A stretch of DNA of 64,000 nt from Pseudomonadota bacterium (GCA_021324755.1 JAJPIL010000022.1:1-64000); one strand, 5' to 3'; counted from the stretch's first letter, positions 37,033-46,800 are shown. The notes: generated from the letters alone by a model not told the origin. Program-made: numbers and translations.

Positions 37033-37119
37033 GCTTTGAGAGTGGCGCCGGTTGGTGGTTTTGCGGCGACTAACTAAGCTTGTATGAAAGCCATGACGAT
37101 TGGTTCGGTTTGAAGATCG

Positions 37120-37977
37120 ATGGATGACGCGGTGAGGCCGCTGGTAATCAGTTCTTTTGCCTTTGTCGTTGGTGCTTGCCTCGGAAGCTTTGCCGCCACC
37201 GTAGCCTATCGCCTGCCGCGCGGCCTTTCCTTGCTCTGGCCTGGTTCGTTTTGTCCCACTTGTCAAAAAAGCCTTCCGTGGTGGTGTAACATTCCTGTTT
37301 TTTCTTACGTTTTTTTGCGGGGGCGATGCTTTATGTGTCAGGCCTCGATTCCCGCGCGCGATTTCGTGGCCGAGGTGGCTCTCGGAGTTGCAGGCCTATA
37401 TTTAAGCTTAAGCTTTCCGATCTGGGACGCGCTGGCGCGCTTGCTACTGGATAGCGCTTTGATGGCTATAAGCTTGATCGACTTGGAGTGGCGGATAGTT
37501 CCCGACGTCCTGTCATTACCGGGAATAGTATGGGGCGCTTTTTGCGCAACCTTTCTGATGCCTGAGATTGGTTTTCGCCAATCGATCCTCGGTGCGCTGG
37601 TAGGCAGTGGGTTTTTGTACGCGCTGGCTAAGGGCTACGTGCTCGTAAGAAAGCGGGAGGGACTTGGCCTTGGCGACGTTAAACTGATGGGCATGATCGG
37701 CGCATATTTAGGTTTGCCGGGCGCTCTGTTTACGATTTTTTTCGGCGCGCTGTTAGGCTCAGCGGGAGGGATTGCACTCGCTTTGCTTACCACCGCTAGA
37801 ACTGAAATGGCAGCCGAAGGGTCCCATGGCGCGGCCGCGCAAGACGACTCAGCGTCAAGCTCGGTTTCTCTGCTGACGATGTCGGTGCCATTTGCGCCGT
37901 TTCTTTCGCTCGCCGCCGCCGTATATGCGGCTTTTCAGCCGCAATTGGTCGGCTGGTTTTTGGAGAACCACGGATGA
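37120..37977 (+). CDS. Type IV prepilin peptidase/N-methyltransferase (A24 family)
   Basis: Polytopic membrane aspartyl protease that cleaves and methylates type IV pilins or pseudopilins, 285 residues. The N-terminal methylase domain keeps its four cysteines, in FCPTCQK and RCFMCQ. The two catalytic aspartates are in LIDLEWRIVPD and GLGDVKLMGMIG. About seven hydrophobic segments can be counted. No pilin, ATPase or secretin gene is in the window, so the substrate system is elsewhere. Its stop overlaps the tmk start by four bases (ATGA), so translation is probably coupled. Confidence 0.92.
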   Translation: MDDAVRPLVISSFAFVVGACLGSFAATVAYRLPRGLSLLWPGSFCPTCQKSLPWWCNIPVFSYVFLRGRCFMCQASIPARDFVAEVALGVAGLYLSLSFPIWDALARLLLDSALMAISLIDLEWRIVPDVLSLPGIVWGAFCATFLMPEIGFRQSILGALVGSGFLYALAKGYVLVRKREGLGLGDVKLMGMIGAYLGLPGALFTIFFGALLGSAGGIALALLTTARTEMAAEGSHGAAAQDDSASSSVSLLTMSVPFAPFLSLAAAVYAAFQPQLVGWFLENHG

Positions 37978-38627
37978 GTGATGGAATTTTAATCACGTTC
38001 GAAGGCATCGAGGGCTCTGGCAAAACCCACCATGCAGGCCGTTTGGTGGAGTATCTCAACCGCAGCGGTCGCAAAGCGATCCTTACTCACGAGCCGGGCG
38101 GGACGAGCGTAGGCAGCAAAATTCGCGAAATCTTTTTGAATCCATACCTCGAGTTGCATCCGCGGACCGAGCTTTTCTTGGTGCTTGCCGATCGGGCGCA
38201 GCACGTTGCTGAAAAACTTAAACCGGCGTTGGCTCGGGGCGAGATCGTCGTGTCCGATCGGTATGTAGACTCGACTACAGCTTATCAGGGTTATGGTCGA
38301 GGGTTCTACTTCAGTGAAAACGTGCTTGAAACGCTCAATAATCTTGCTGGTGAGGGGCTTGTGCCCGACTTGACGATTTTGCTCGATTGCCCGGTTGAGC
38401 TAGGGCTTGCGCGAGCGCGCAACCGAACTGGGGACGAGGGCGGCGAGCTCGATCGCTTCGAGCTCGAAACCGTCGAATTTCATGCTCGCGTGCGAGAAGG
38501 GTTTTTAACTATCGCCAGCAGGTGTGCGGATCGGATCAAAGTGATCAAGTCCGACGCGCCGCCGGACGTGGTACATCGCGAAATCGTTACGCTTGTGGAA
38601 GATTTTCTGCGCACGCGATGTCGCTAG
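37974..38627 (+). CDS. tmk: Thymidylate kinase
   Basis: Phosphorylates dTMP to dTDP for DNA synthesis, 217 residues. The P-loop is FEGIEGSGKTHHA near the N-terminus, followed by LTHEPGGT, LVLADRAQHV, SDRYVDSTTAYQGYGRG, and PDLTILLDCPVELGLARA. The gene is joined to its neighbours by overlaps on both sides (4 bases with the prepilin peptidase gene, 10 with holB), indicating a tight operon. Confidence 0.96.
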   Translation: MSDGILITFEGIEGSGKTHHAGRLVEYLNRSGRKAILTHEPGGTSVGSKIREIFLNPYLELHPRTELFLVLADRAQHVAEKLKPALARGEIVVSDRYVDSTTAYQGYGRGFYFSENVLETLNNLAGEGLVPDLTILLDCPVELGLARARNRTGDEGGELDRFELETVEFHARVREGFLTIASRCADRIKVIKSDAPPDVVHREIVTLVEDFLRTRCR

Positions 38628-39634
38628 AAGCTGTCGAGCACAACCGAGAAATACTGTCGCGGCTATGCGATGAGCTTAGTCTTCGCCCTGCCCATGCGTA
38701 TTTGCTTTGCGGGCCGCGCGGCTCGGGCAAATCACGAATTGCGCGCGCGCTTGCGTTGACCTTTTTATGCGAACGCGCGCAAGGCCTTAACTTTTGTTGC
38801 AACCTTGCCGATTGTCCGTTGCGAGAGAAAGTCGCTGGAGAAGAAAACGTCGGCGCTGCGATGCGTCAGTGCTCTTGTTGCGCGGGATGCGTCCAGGCGG
38901 CACTCGGAATCCATCCGGATTACCATCTGGTGGAGCGCGAACACGGTCGTACCGAAGTCAGAATAGAGCAGGTACGGGATCTGATCTCGCGCCTGGGGAT
39001 AAAGCCGCTGCGTGCGCGCAGGCGACTGGCGATTATCGATGATGCTGAGACGCTTAGCCACCCGGCGCAACATGCTCTGCTGAAAACGCTCGAGGAACCG
39101 CCCGGTAGCGCTATAATTTTCGTGGTAACCGCCAATCAGCGTGCTCTTCTTCCGACCGTGCGCTCGAGGCTCCGACTGGTGCGGCTACGGCCAGCGCAGG
39201 TTGCTGTTCCAGCGAGCAATGTTTCGAATTCGGCTTCCTCGATGAAGCCGGAGGGCGATGCCGAAATTGAGGCGCTTTTCGAGGCGCTCGTGGAGGCGCA
39301 GCGCATCGGAGCTGTTGAAGCTCGCAGCTTGGCAGAAAAGTTTTTTTCTGGCGGGCGCGAGCAGGCGACGGTCTATCTCGAATGGCTTGCTCAGCGGCTC
39401 GCAGAGGTGATGCGAGTCGAGGTGCTCGGCGAAGAGGCGTTGAGCGAGGTTCCCCCTCATTACAGGGCGCGCGTACTCGAGATTGCGCGCGTCTTGAATT
39501 TGGCTACTGTGCTAAAAGCACTCGAGCTTGCGTTAGACGCTTTGGACGCCGTGAACGCGATGGCGAATCCGGTCGCACAGGCTGAGAGTTGGTGGATTTC
39601 ACTCGGCGAACTTGCCAGAGACGAGCGGCTTTAG
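38618..39634 (+). CDS. holB: DNA polymerase III delta' subunit
   Basis: Clamp-loader subunit, about 338 residues from the ATG at 38618, which overlaps the end of tmk; the frame is open 32 codons upstream but inside tmk. AAA+ features are LLCGPRGSGKSRIARALALTFLC (P-loop), a Cys-rich zinc module around CCAGC, EQVRDLISRLGIKPLRARRRLAIIDDAETL, HALLKTLEEPPGSAIIFVV and PTVRSRLRLVRL. The C-terminal half is more divergent. The tmk-holB pairing supports delta' over DnaX. Confidence 0.9.
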   Translation: MSLEAVEHNREILSRLCDELSLRPAHAYLLCGPRGSGKSRIARALALTFLCERAQGLNFCCNLADCPLREKVAGEENVGAAMRQCSCCAGCVQAALGIHPDYHLVEREHGRTEVRIEQVRDLISRLGIKPLRARRRLAIIDDAETLSHPAQHALLKTLEEPPGSAIIFVVTANQRALLPTVRSRLRLVRLRPAQVAVPASNVSNSASSMKPEGDAEIEALFEALVEAQRIGAVEARSLAEKFFSGGREQATVYLEWLAQRLAEVMRVEVLGEEALSEVPPHYRARVLEIARVLNLATVLKALELALDALDAVNAMANPVAQAESWWISLGELARDERL

Positions 39635-39811
39635 ACGATAATGCGGGATCCTGGATTAGGCAAAGCCCTCGTAATCGCGCTGGTAACAGGCTAATTTCAT
39701 AGCAACAGATGACGTGGTACGAGCTCGCACAGATGAAAAAGTCCAGGAGCGAGAAAAATCTGGGCTGCGCATAGTGCGACTTAAACCGGTGAGACCCATT
39801 GTGAGGTTTCG

Positions 39812-41368
39812 ATGAGCGAAGCGATTCACATTACCACCGCGATTTTTTATTGCAACGCACCTCCTCACGTCGGGAGCGCCTACGAAGCGCTCGCCGCTGA
39901 CGTTTTCGCTCGCCACCAACGGCGCAAGCGTGGCAAGGACAAGGTTACTTTTCTTACCGGCACCGACGAGCATGGCGACAAACTCAAACGCGCTGCCCTT
40001 GCGCACGGGATGGAACCCAAGGCGTTCAGCGACCGCATGAGCGCAGTATTCCGTGACGCCTGGCGCAAACTTAATGTAAGCTTCGACTTCTTCGTGCGCA
40101 CCACCGATCCGTGGCACGAGCAGTTCGTACAGCAAATGCTCAAGCGAACGTATGAGCGGGGAGATATATATTTCGCCGATTATCAGGGGCTCTATTGCGT
40201 AGGATGCGAGCGTTTCTACACCGAAAAAGAGCTGGTCGATGGCAATCTATGTCCCGAGCACAATCGACCGGTCGAGTTTATCAGTGAAGGCAACTACTTC
40301 TTGCGGTTGGAGAAATATCGCGAGCAAGTACGGGAGCATGTCGCGCGCGTGCCAGATTTCATTCGGCCCGAACGTTACCGCAACGAAGCGTTGGCCATGC
40401 TGGCCGAGCCTGTCGGCGATTTATGCATCTCGCGGCCGAAAGCGAGGCTTGATTGGGGTATTGAGCTCCCGTTCGATCCGAACTATGTCACGTACGTGTG
40501 GTACGACGCGTTCTGGGCCTACTTTAGCGAGCCGTGTCGTACGGAACCCGACTTCGCATCACGGATGCTGCCATATACAACCCACTTTATCGGCAAAGAC
40601 ATTCTCAAGACCCACGTCGTCTATTGGCCCGCGATTCTGCTGGCAGCCGGACTACCGCTACCCGGCCACATCAACGTGCACGGTTATCTCATTTTCGGCG
40701 GGGCGCGAATGTCGAAAAGCTCCGGCAATATTGCCGACCCGGTCAGTTACGAGACGACTTACGGCCCTGACGTGCTTCGCTACTTCGTGATGCGGGAGTT
40801 CGTGTTTGGGTTAGATGGCGAGTTCTCCGAAGAGAGACTGATCGAGCGTTACAACGCTGATTTAGCTAACGACCTGGGGAATTTCACTAGCCGCGTCTTA
40901 GCGATGGTGTCGCGTTACTTCGGCGGCGTAGTGCCTGCGGAAATGGAACCTAAGCCGCTTGACACTCACGCCGAGTGGGAGCGAGCTTTGATGGACCGCG
41001 TAAATGGCTTGCCGACACGGGTCGACGACCTGGTCACGAACCTGGCGTTCAAGCAAGCGCTGGAAACTATCTGGGAGGCTCTGGATACGGCCAATAAATA
41101 CGTCGCGGCAACACAGCCCTTCGTTTTGGTGAAAGACCCAGATAAGCGCGGTCAAGCCGCGAGAATTCTTTTTAACTCGCTTGAGGCCTTGAGAATCATC
41201 GCCTCGGAGCTCGAACCCTTCATGCCGGTTACTTCGAAAAAGCTTCTCGACCTGCTGAATGTCGATGTTGAAAGCGCAAGTTTACCACCGGGCGAAGGTA
41301 TTAAACCAGGCCATCGCGTCAAGCCGCCCGTCGCGCTATTCCCACGAATCGGGCAAACAAAGGCTTAG
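39812..41368 (+). CDS. metG: Methionyl-tRNA synthetase
   Basis: Class I aminoacyl-tRNA synthetase, 518 residues. The HIGH motif appears as PPHVGSAYEAL, TGTDEHGDKL follows, zinc-type cysteines are in YCVGCERFY and LCPEHNRP, and the KMSKS motif is RMSKSSGN. The anticodon-binding helical domain occupies the C-terminal 150 residues. It lacks the extra C-terminal tRNA-binding domain found in longer MetRS. The order holB-metG-tatD is common. Confidence 0.96.
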   Translation: MSEAIHITTAIFYCNAPPHVGSAYEALAADVFARHQRRKRGKDKVTFLTGTDEHGDKLKRAALAHGMEPKAFSDRMSAVFRDAWRKLNVSFDFFVRTTDPWHEQFVQQMLKRTYERGDIYFADYQGLYCVGCERFYTEKELVDGNLCPEHNRPVEFISEGNYFLRLEKYREQVREHVARVPDFIRPERYRNEALAMLAEPVGDLCISRPKARLDWGIELPFDPNYVTYVWYDAFWAYFSEPCRTEPDFASRMLPYTTHFIGKDILKTHVVYWPAILLAAGLPLPGHINVHGYLIFGGARMSKSSGNIADPVSYETTYGPDVLRYFVMREFVFGLDGEFSEERLIERYNADLANDLGNFTSRVLAMVSRYFGGVVPAEMEPKPLDTHAEWERALMDRVNGLPTRVDDLVTNLAFKQALETIWEALDTANKYVAATQPFVLVKDPDKRGQAARILFNSLEALRIIASELEPFMPVTSKKLLDLLNVDVESASLPPGEGIKPGHRVKPPVALFPRIGQTKA

Positions 41369-41564
41369 ACCGTTTAGCATATTTCGCCACCGACGCTGCG
41401 CCCATTTTATGGTCTCGCTCAGCTGCGACGAAAAGCGCCGGCGAGTCCTGCTCGCCGTAGGAGGCTGGCAGTGTGAAAGTCGCACAGTTGCTAAATCGAA
41501 ATTTTCGCGTTGCTTAAATTACGCCACTACGTACTTAAAATTGAATCGGGCCGAGTTAAGTTAA

Positions 41565-42401
41565 ATGACTGACCTAATCGATACACACTCCCATCTGGCG
41601 GACCCTCGTCTGCGCGACGAGCTCGAAGTCGTGCTTCAGCGCGCGCGCGATGCTGGGGTTGTTCGCGTAATAGCGATCGGGGCCGCAGGATCGATCGATA
41701 CCGATCGGTTGACGGTGGAGCTTGCGGAGTCTTACGCCCCGGTTTTTGCTGTGGTCGGAGTTCATCCCCATGACGCGAAGGCGTTGGACCGAGCTAGGCT
41801 TGACGCGCTAGAAGCCTTGATCGCGACGTCGAGAAAAGTGGTCGCGGTTGGCGAAACAGGTCTGGATTTCCATTACAACTACTCCTCGCAGGAGCAACAG
41901 GAGAAGGCCCTGGTCGCCCAGCTCGAGCTTGCTGCGCGATGCGATCTGCCAGTTGTGATTCACTGTCGGTTGGCAGAAAAACGTTTGGTCGAGATTCTGA
42001 AACAGGTCGGCGTGCCTCCGCGAGGAGGGGTGATTCATTCGTTCACCGGGGATCGAACGGCTGCCGAAGAGTTTTTGTCGTTGGGTCTTTACCTGTCTTT
42101 TTCGGGTATTCTGACTTTCAAGAACGCCGAGCAGCTAAGAGAAGTTGCACGCCTGGTTCCCGCCGAGCGGATCCTAGTCGAGACGGACGCGCCTTATCTC
42201 GCGCCCCATCCTATGCGTGGGCGGCGCAACGAGCCTGCCTTTGTGCGCTACACACTTGAGCGTCTGGCCGAGGTTCGCAACCAAACCCCTCAGGACCTTG
42301 CCGGCCAAATCATGGCTAACGCGGCTCAGGTTTTCGGCATACAGGTGCTATCGTCCCGTTCCGAAAAAGCCGCATCTGCTACGGAATTTAAAAACAGTTA
42401 A
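41565..42401 (+). CDS. TatD-family metal-dependent hydrolase (DNase)
   Basis: TIM-barrel hydrolase of 278 residues. The metal-binding DTHSHLADPRL opens the protein. GETGLDFHY, VIHCRLAEKRLVEIL, GGVIHSFTGD and LVETDAPYLAPHPMRGRRNEP follow in the TatD order. Family members show 3'-5' DNase activity; in cells the role is unsettled. It is 196 bases after metG, in the usual position. Confidence 0.92.
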   Translation: MTDLIDTHSHLADPRLRDELEVVLQRARDAGVVRVIAIGAAGSIDTDRLTVELAESYAPVFAVVGVHPHDAKALDRARLDALEALIATSRKVVAVGETGLDFHYNYSSQEQQEKALVAQLELAARCDLPVVIHCRLAEKRLVEILKQVGVPPRGGVIHSFTGDRTAAEEFLSLGLYLSFSGILTFKNAEQLREVARLVPAERILVETDAPYLAPHPMRGRRNEPAFVRYTLERLAEVRNQTPQDLAGQIMANAAQVFGIQVLSSRSEKAASATEFKNS

Positions 42402-42447
42402 CAGGACTCTGCTTCTCTAATTACTCTCAACACGGGCTGGAAGGACG

Positions 42448-43431
42448 TTATCTTGCGCAACTAACTTTTCCCCGATCCGCGGCCCACGTACGGAGCGGAG
42501 TGGTAGCCGACCCATCTTGCGTTACTGGTTCGGCAGGGTGTATCTGGATGGCACGCTCGTTATCTGAATGGCTCGAGCGAGCCAGGGTAAAGATCTCGCC
42601 AAGCCATCGCTTCGCCTCGGGGTAATCTTCGCAGTGCAATATGAATTCTTGTCCTCGCGAAACGCTACGCAAGAGCACGTGATCGCAACGATTTGTCCAC
42701 CGACGTAAATTTTCGTGGAAAGAGAGCGGACGGCGGCCTGGCGCCGGATAAAACCATGAAGGCAAGCGCCAGATGCTTCGCAAGCGGCCTGGGGCGGTCA
42801 AACACAAACGGCGGTCGAACTTCGGAAAAAGGCCCGCGCCTGGAAGGCCTAGAGCGATTCCCTCGATTTCTAGCTCGGATGCGCTGACGTAAAGGATGTT
42901 GTGCTTGCGCCTTGGATTGCGAGCCAGGTGTGGATGGTACGCTGCCCAGGGTAGGCGCGACGGCGTCTGTGGCTCTACCGCCAGCACTGCCCCAACCTGA
43001 AGCCATCCGAAGATCACGTGCAGATGAGGCGCGCCGGGCTTGTACCGCCACCGTCCGTGGATGAATTCCACCTGTCTAAACCATCCGAAGAAGAGGAATA
43101 AATCTCCAACGCCAATTTGATGGCGAACTAGGTGGGCGCCTGCGCTGTGGCTTTGGCCAAACAGAGGCCTCCACCCAGGCATGCGAACCGAAAGCGTATT
43201 CGGGTCAAGGTCGGGGTCAAGATGAACCAGGTCGTGAGCTCGAACCCTATTGCGGGACAGGCACTGCACGAGTTTGCCGCCGGGGAGCCCGCGCAGGGTA
43301 ATGTCCTTGTACGCGATTTGCGAACAAGAATCGGGAATAGGAATAGATACGAAAGTGTTATCGGGAAAAATCGGGCTTGGAAAGCCGCCGTTTGCGCTGT
43401 CTACGCCTTTGCGACTTAGAATTATTTTCAC
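42448..43431 (-). CDS. Nmad3 (nucleotide modification associated domain 3) family protein
   Basis: Protein of 327 residues whose N-terminus (ILSRKGVDSANGG, then PSPIFPDNTFVSIPIPD and YKDI) is the Nmad3 pattern, and DLFLFFGWFR, HVIFGWLQVGAV, HNILYVSA and LTAPGRLRSIWRLPSWFYP continue it. The family was named from genome-context links to DNA base modification; no reaction is established. There is no nearby methyltransferase, glycosylase or phage gene to support that link here. An inverted repeat lies upstream at 43488-43513. It converges with tatD. Confidence 0.8.
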   Translation of the reverse strand: MKIILSRKGVDSANGGFPSPIFPDNTFVSIPIPDSCSQIAYKDITLRGLPGGKLVQCLSRNRVRAHDLVHLDPDLDPNTLSVRMPGWRPLFGQSHSAGAHLVRHQIGVGDLFLFFGWFRQVEFIHGRWRYKPGAPHLHVIFGWLQVGAVLAVEPQTPSRLPWAAYHPHLARNPRRKHNILYVSASELEIEGIALGLPGAGLFPKFDRRLCLTAPGRLRSIWRLPSWFYPAPGRRPLSFHENLRRWTNRCDHVLLRSVSRGQEFILHCEDYPEAKRWLGEIFTLARSSHSDNERAIQIHPAEPVTQDGSATTPLRTWAADRGKVSCAR

Positions 43432-43487
43432 GGGCGCAACAGCAAAACCGTCTCCATCTCCCGCGCCCGAAATAGCTACGTGTTCGC

Positions 43488-43513
43488 GTTAATCAGCATC
43501 AAAGGTGATTAAC
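43488..43513. promoter_or_regulatory. Inverted repeat upstream of the Nmad3 gene
   Basis: GTTAATCA (43488-43495) and TGATTAAC (43506-43513) form a perfect 8-base inverted repeat with a 10-base spacer, 57 bases before the Nmad3 start. It could be an operator or hairpin. Confidence 0.4.
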
Positions 43514-43653
43514 AGAAACTGTGCCTAGCCGTTTGGAAACAGGGCTTCAGCTTCGGTTTGTAACCCGTGATGCTGCTGCGGTAACCAACTAAAGTAACGG
43601 CAGAAACTCTATCTCTCTGCAGCGATACTGCACGCAGAACCAGAGGACCGAGG

Positions 43654-44031
43654 CTACTCGGTTTCGCTTTCTTGCCTGAGTTCTTCCAGCTGTCGGCGTT
43701 GCTTTTCGATTTCCTGTTGCTGCTGTTGAATCTGAGCCTGAGTCTGTTGGTTAAGAATTTCTTCGTTTTGCTTTTCGTTGCCAACTAGAAACCCCCCAAC
43801 AGCCCCCAAGCCAGCGCCTATAGCAGATCCGATCAACGGATTTCCGGTGATTGCCCCGATAATCGCTCCGACAGCCGCTCCGGCACCAGCCCCGACTGCA
43901 GTACCTTCCTCGCGGGTCGTAAGCGGTTGCCCGGAGCAACCGCTTACTGTGTAGAGCGCCCAGACTATGCCCACGATGTACAGCAGGCCGCTGCTGCTGA
44001 ACCGGCGACACTTGCCGCTGATAGTTTTCAT
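43654..44031 (-). CDS. Glycine-zipper lipoprotein (copy 1)
   Basis: Predicted outer-membrane lipoprotein, 125 residues from the ATG at 44031, which has a GGGGGA stretch just upstream; the frame extends 15 codons further without a signal-like start. The lipobox is TVSGC. The mature part starts SGQPLTTREEGTAVGAGAGAAVGA and continues as a glycine-zipper membrane hairpin (GAIIGAITGNPLIGSAIGAG), then a Gln/Glu/Arg-rich coiled coil to the end. It is a tandem paralogue of the next gene. Family roles in stress and envelope integrity are suspected only. Confidence 0.83.
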   Translation of the reverse strand: MKTISGKCRRFSSSGLLYIVGIVWALYTVSGCSGQPLTTREEGTAVGAGAGAAVGAIIGAITGNPLIGSAIGAGLGAVGGFLVGNEKQNEEILNQQTQAQIQQQQQEIEKQRRQLEELRQESETE

Positions 44032-44116
44032 AATCCCCCACGGGAGATAACTTGAAATTGGTCGAGGCCTGAACAACCAATCGCGCCTCTGCAGTCAAAC
44101 GGGCTAAGCGCTTGGC

Positions 44117-44503
44117 CTACTCGGTCTCGCTCTCTTGCTTTAGACGTTCAAGTTCTCGACGTTGACGTTCGATTTCTCGCTGCTGGGCTTGGATCTGTGC
44201 CTGTGTTTGCTGGTTTTGAACTTCCTGATTCTGCAGCGCATTGCCTACGAGAAAGCCACCGACCGTGCCCAGACCAGCTCCGAGCAACGTACCGACAACT
44301 GGGTTGCCGGTAATAGCGCCGATCACAGCGCCAGTTGCAGCGCCACCAGCGGCGCCGATTGCCGTGCCTTGTTCGCGAGTGGTCAATGGCTGTCCCGAGC
44401 AACCTACGGTCCCGACCGCTAATATCGAAGCCAATCCCAACACGATCGCTTTGCGGCCCAACACGTTGCTACGAGTCCCCTTTCCGCTTTGAATGATTGC
44501 CAT
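44117..44503 (-). CDS. Glycine-zipper lipoprotein (copy 2)
   Basis: Paralogue of the gene at 43654-44031. Lipobox GTVGC, then the same SGQPLTTRE start, glycine zipper (GAVIGAITGNPVVGTLLGAG) and a coiled coil rich in Gln, Arg and Glu ending in QESETE, as copy 1 does. I chose the ATG at 44503, ten bases after AGAGGGG; an ATG at 44512 is almost on top of that site. The two copies are 85 bases apart and same-strand, a tandem duplication. Confidence 0.83.
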   Translation of the reverse strand: MAIIQSGKGTRSNVLGRKAIVLGLASILAVGTVGCSGQPLTTREQGTAIGAAGGAATGAVIGAITGNPVVGTLLGAGLGTVGGFLVGNALQNQEVQNQQTQAQIQAQQREIERQRRELERLKQESETE

Positions 44504-45097
44504 CGCGCTCATTCCCCTCTCACGTTTCGCTTAATCTAAACTTCGCCCAACCACGGTGAACAACGCGTATACAGTAGCATGCCGTCAAAGGCAAGATGAT
44601 ACCTATTGCTCCACGTTGGAGCCAGTGATTGGCCATGTTATCTAGCGGAGCAACACAGATACCCACAGGTAATCAGTACAGCAAAAATGTAAATTGTGTT
44701 CCCATTTGCGTCAAGTTTCGCCTTGTTATATCGCAAAGCGGTTTTCTAAGAACTAGGGAGGCGGTGATCCAGCTTCAGCCGACACGAAGACGCTTACGCG
44801 AAGCCGAATGTACGATACTCGGGATAGATGACTTGTAACCTGGCGTACGACTGGAACTTTGGGAGAACGGATGAGCGCCAACGTTTCCCTAACCCGCTTT
44901 TCCTGGAATTAAATTCCACCTACTCAGCTATCCAATCCCCATACCCGTCGCTACTATCTCCTCAGCGCAAAACTGATTTATACGCTAGTGCAAATTTTGT
45001 TCCCTCGGCCCGACAGTAACAAATTTCGTCGCGTCTCCTAATCGCGCGATACCGATAAACTCGCAATCTTATTGGACAGCTGGCGCGGCTTTACGCG
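44504..45097. other. Intergenic region between the glycine-zipper pair and the DHA2 transporter gene
   Basis: About 590 AT-richer bases hold the promoter of the glycine-zipper genes on the minus strand. A few short plus-strand frames have no signatures. I see no RNA gene or repeat. Confidence 0.35.
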
Positions 45098-46702
45098 TCA
45101 GTGAGCTTCGCCGACAGGCTTCGTGGTTCGCCTGAGCAGCAAAAACCCCGGGATACATAGCAGTGTCATAAAAGAAAGCAGGCGGTAGATGTCGGTGTAA
45201 GTAAGCAACAAAGCCTGCGACTGCACTGTGTTATAAACCAAGCCGAGCCCCTGTTTCTGGCCTGACGTTAATTGCTTGATGAAGTTAAATGTTGGAGAGC
45301 CGGGTGCGTAGTAGCCGCGATGGCTCAATCGCCACGCTTCAAACGGCGTGAAATGGGCAACAAGGTAGGACTGATGCACCTGGGCGAGGCTTTCTAACAG
45401 ATTGCTAACCATTGAAACTCCGATTGCGGCTCCCGTATTGCGCACCATGTTGTACAAACTTGCGGCATAGCCCATACGCTCGCGCGGAACGCACGAGAGC
45501 GAGGCGGCGGAAAGGATCGGGAACGTCATCCCAGCGCCGAACCCATAAAGCATTATCGGCCCCAGCATCGCCTGACGGCTCAGGTCGAGATTCCATTGCG
45601 ACATCCACCAGGTTGCCAGTGTAGTGCAGAAGAATCCCAGGGCCACAAGCGGCCTAGTGTTTATGCCGCGTCGCGAAAGTTGTGCTGTGAGCAGCAAGCC
45701 CGCCATCGAGGTAAAACCGCGGGGGCCAACCGTAAGACCAGCGGCCCATGCGTCGTACTTCATCAGCTCTTGAGTATAGAGCGGATTCAAAAGGTTAACC
45801 CCGAACAGCGAAATGTAGAGGGCGACTGCAAGCACTACAGCTGCGGCGAACGCAGGAATTGTCATGATCCGCAGGTCCAAGATAGGCGTGGGAAAGCGAA
45901 GCTCGTGGATCACCAATAGAATCATAGAAAGCCCGGAGATCGCGCTGAACCACCAGACCCACGAGGCCGAAAACCAATCCGATCGCTGACCGCGGTCGAG
46001 TATTATCTGCAACAGCCCAAGCCATAACGCCAGCAGCAGAATCCCCAGGTAGTCAGTTTGCTGTTGCGTGGGCTGGCGGCGCAGATAGGGTGGATCTTCG
46101 ATGAAAAGGAACGCCATCAGCGCGGCCAACATCCCGGTCGGAAGATTGATATAAAAGTTCCATCGCCATGACCAGTTGATAGTGATCCATCCGCCCAGCG
46201 TAGGTCCCATGATTGGGGCCACCATCAAGCCTATCCCCCACACCGCCATCGCCATTCCCTGCTCGGCAGGCGGAAAGGTCTCCATCAAGATCGCTTGCGA
46301 GGACGGGATCATCGCCGCGCCCGCGGCTCCTTGGAGCAGACGGAACACCACGATCTGCGCGAGCGACTGAGCCGCGCCACAAAGGCCAGAGGCGACAACG
46401 AAAACCACGACCGAGGTCAGAAAGTAGCGCTTGCGCCCAAAACGGGCCGAGATCCATCCGGTCATCGGGATCATTATCCCGTTAGATACCAGGTAGCTAG
46501 TCAGCACCCAGGTTATTTCGTCGCGGCTTGCCGCGAAACTTCCTTGCATGTATGGCAGCGCGACGTTCACGATCGACGTGTCGAGCACCTCGAGCGTTGC
46601 GCCGAGCATCACAGCAAACGCGACAAACCACTTTTTGGCGCCCGACTTACTCGGTGATGCCGTTTTTTCGGAACTTGTGCTCAACATAGGAAGCCGCATC
46701 AA
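45098..46702 (-). CDS. DHA2-family MFS drug transporter (EmrB/QacA type)
   Basis: Inner-membrane drug:H+ antiporter with 14 predicted helices, 534 residues. LEVLDTSIVNVALPYMQ is the DHA2 motif, followed by WVLTSYLV, SARFGRKRYFLTS (MFS motif A), RLLQGAAGAAMIP and GPTLGGWI (motif C). In EmrB systems an EmrA adaptor and TolC-like channel accompany it; neither gene is adjacent. Its substrate is unknown. Upstream on the same strand, 98 bases away, is a second MFS gene, so the two may share a promoter. Confidence 0.9.
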   Translation of the reverse strand: MMRLPMLSTSSEKTASPSKSGAKKWFVAFAVMLGATLEVLDTSIVNVALPYMQGSFAASRDEITWVLTSYLVSNGIMIPMTGWISARFGRKRYFLTSVVVFVVASGLCGAAQSLAQIVVFRLLQGAAGAAMIPSSQAILMETFPPAEQGMAMAVWGIGLMVAPIMGPTLGGWITINWSWRWNFYINLPTGMLAALMAFLFIEDPPYLRRQPTQQQTDYLGILLLALWLGLLQIILDRGQRSDWFSASWVWWFSAISGLSMILLVIHELRFPTPILDLRIMTIPAFAAAVVLAVALYISLFGVNLLNPLYTQELMKYDAWAAGLTVGPRGFTSMAGLLLTAQLSRRGINTRPLVALGFFCTTLATWWMSQWNLDLSRQAMLGPIMLYGFGAGMTFPILSAASLSCVPRERMGYAASLYNMVRNTGAAIGVSMVSNLLESLAQVHQSYLVAHFTPFEAWRLSHRGYYAPGSPTFNFIKQLTSGQKQGLGLVYNTVQSQALLLTYTDIYRLLSFMTLLCIPGFLLLRRTTKPVGEAH

Positions 46703-46800
46703 GCAAGGCCGATGCAGTTTATGGCTCGATCTTGGGTCCCAAGAGGACTAACGCGACCGTTTGTTTGCAAAATCAGTATTCAATTAAGAAATTTCTAGAC

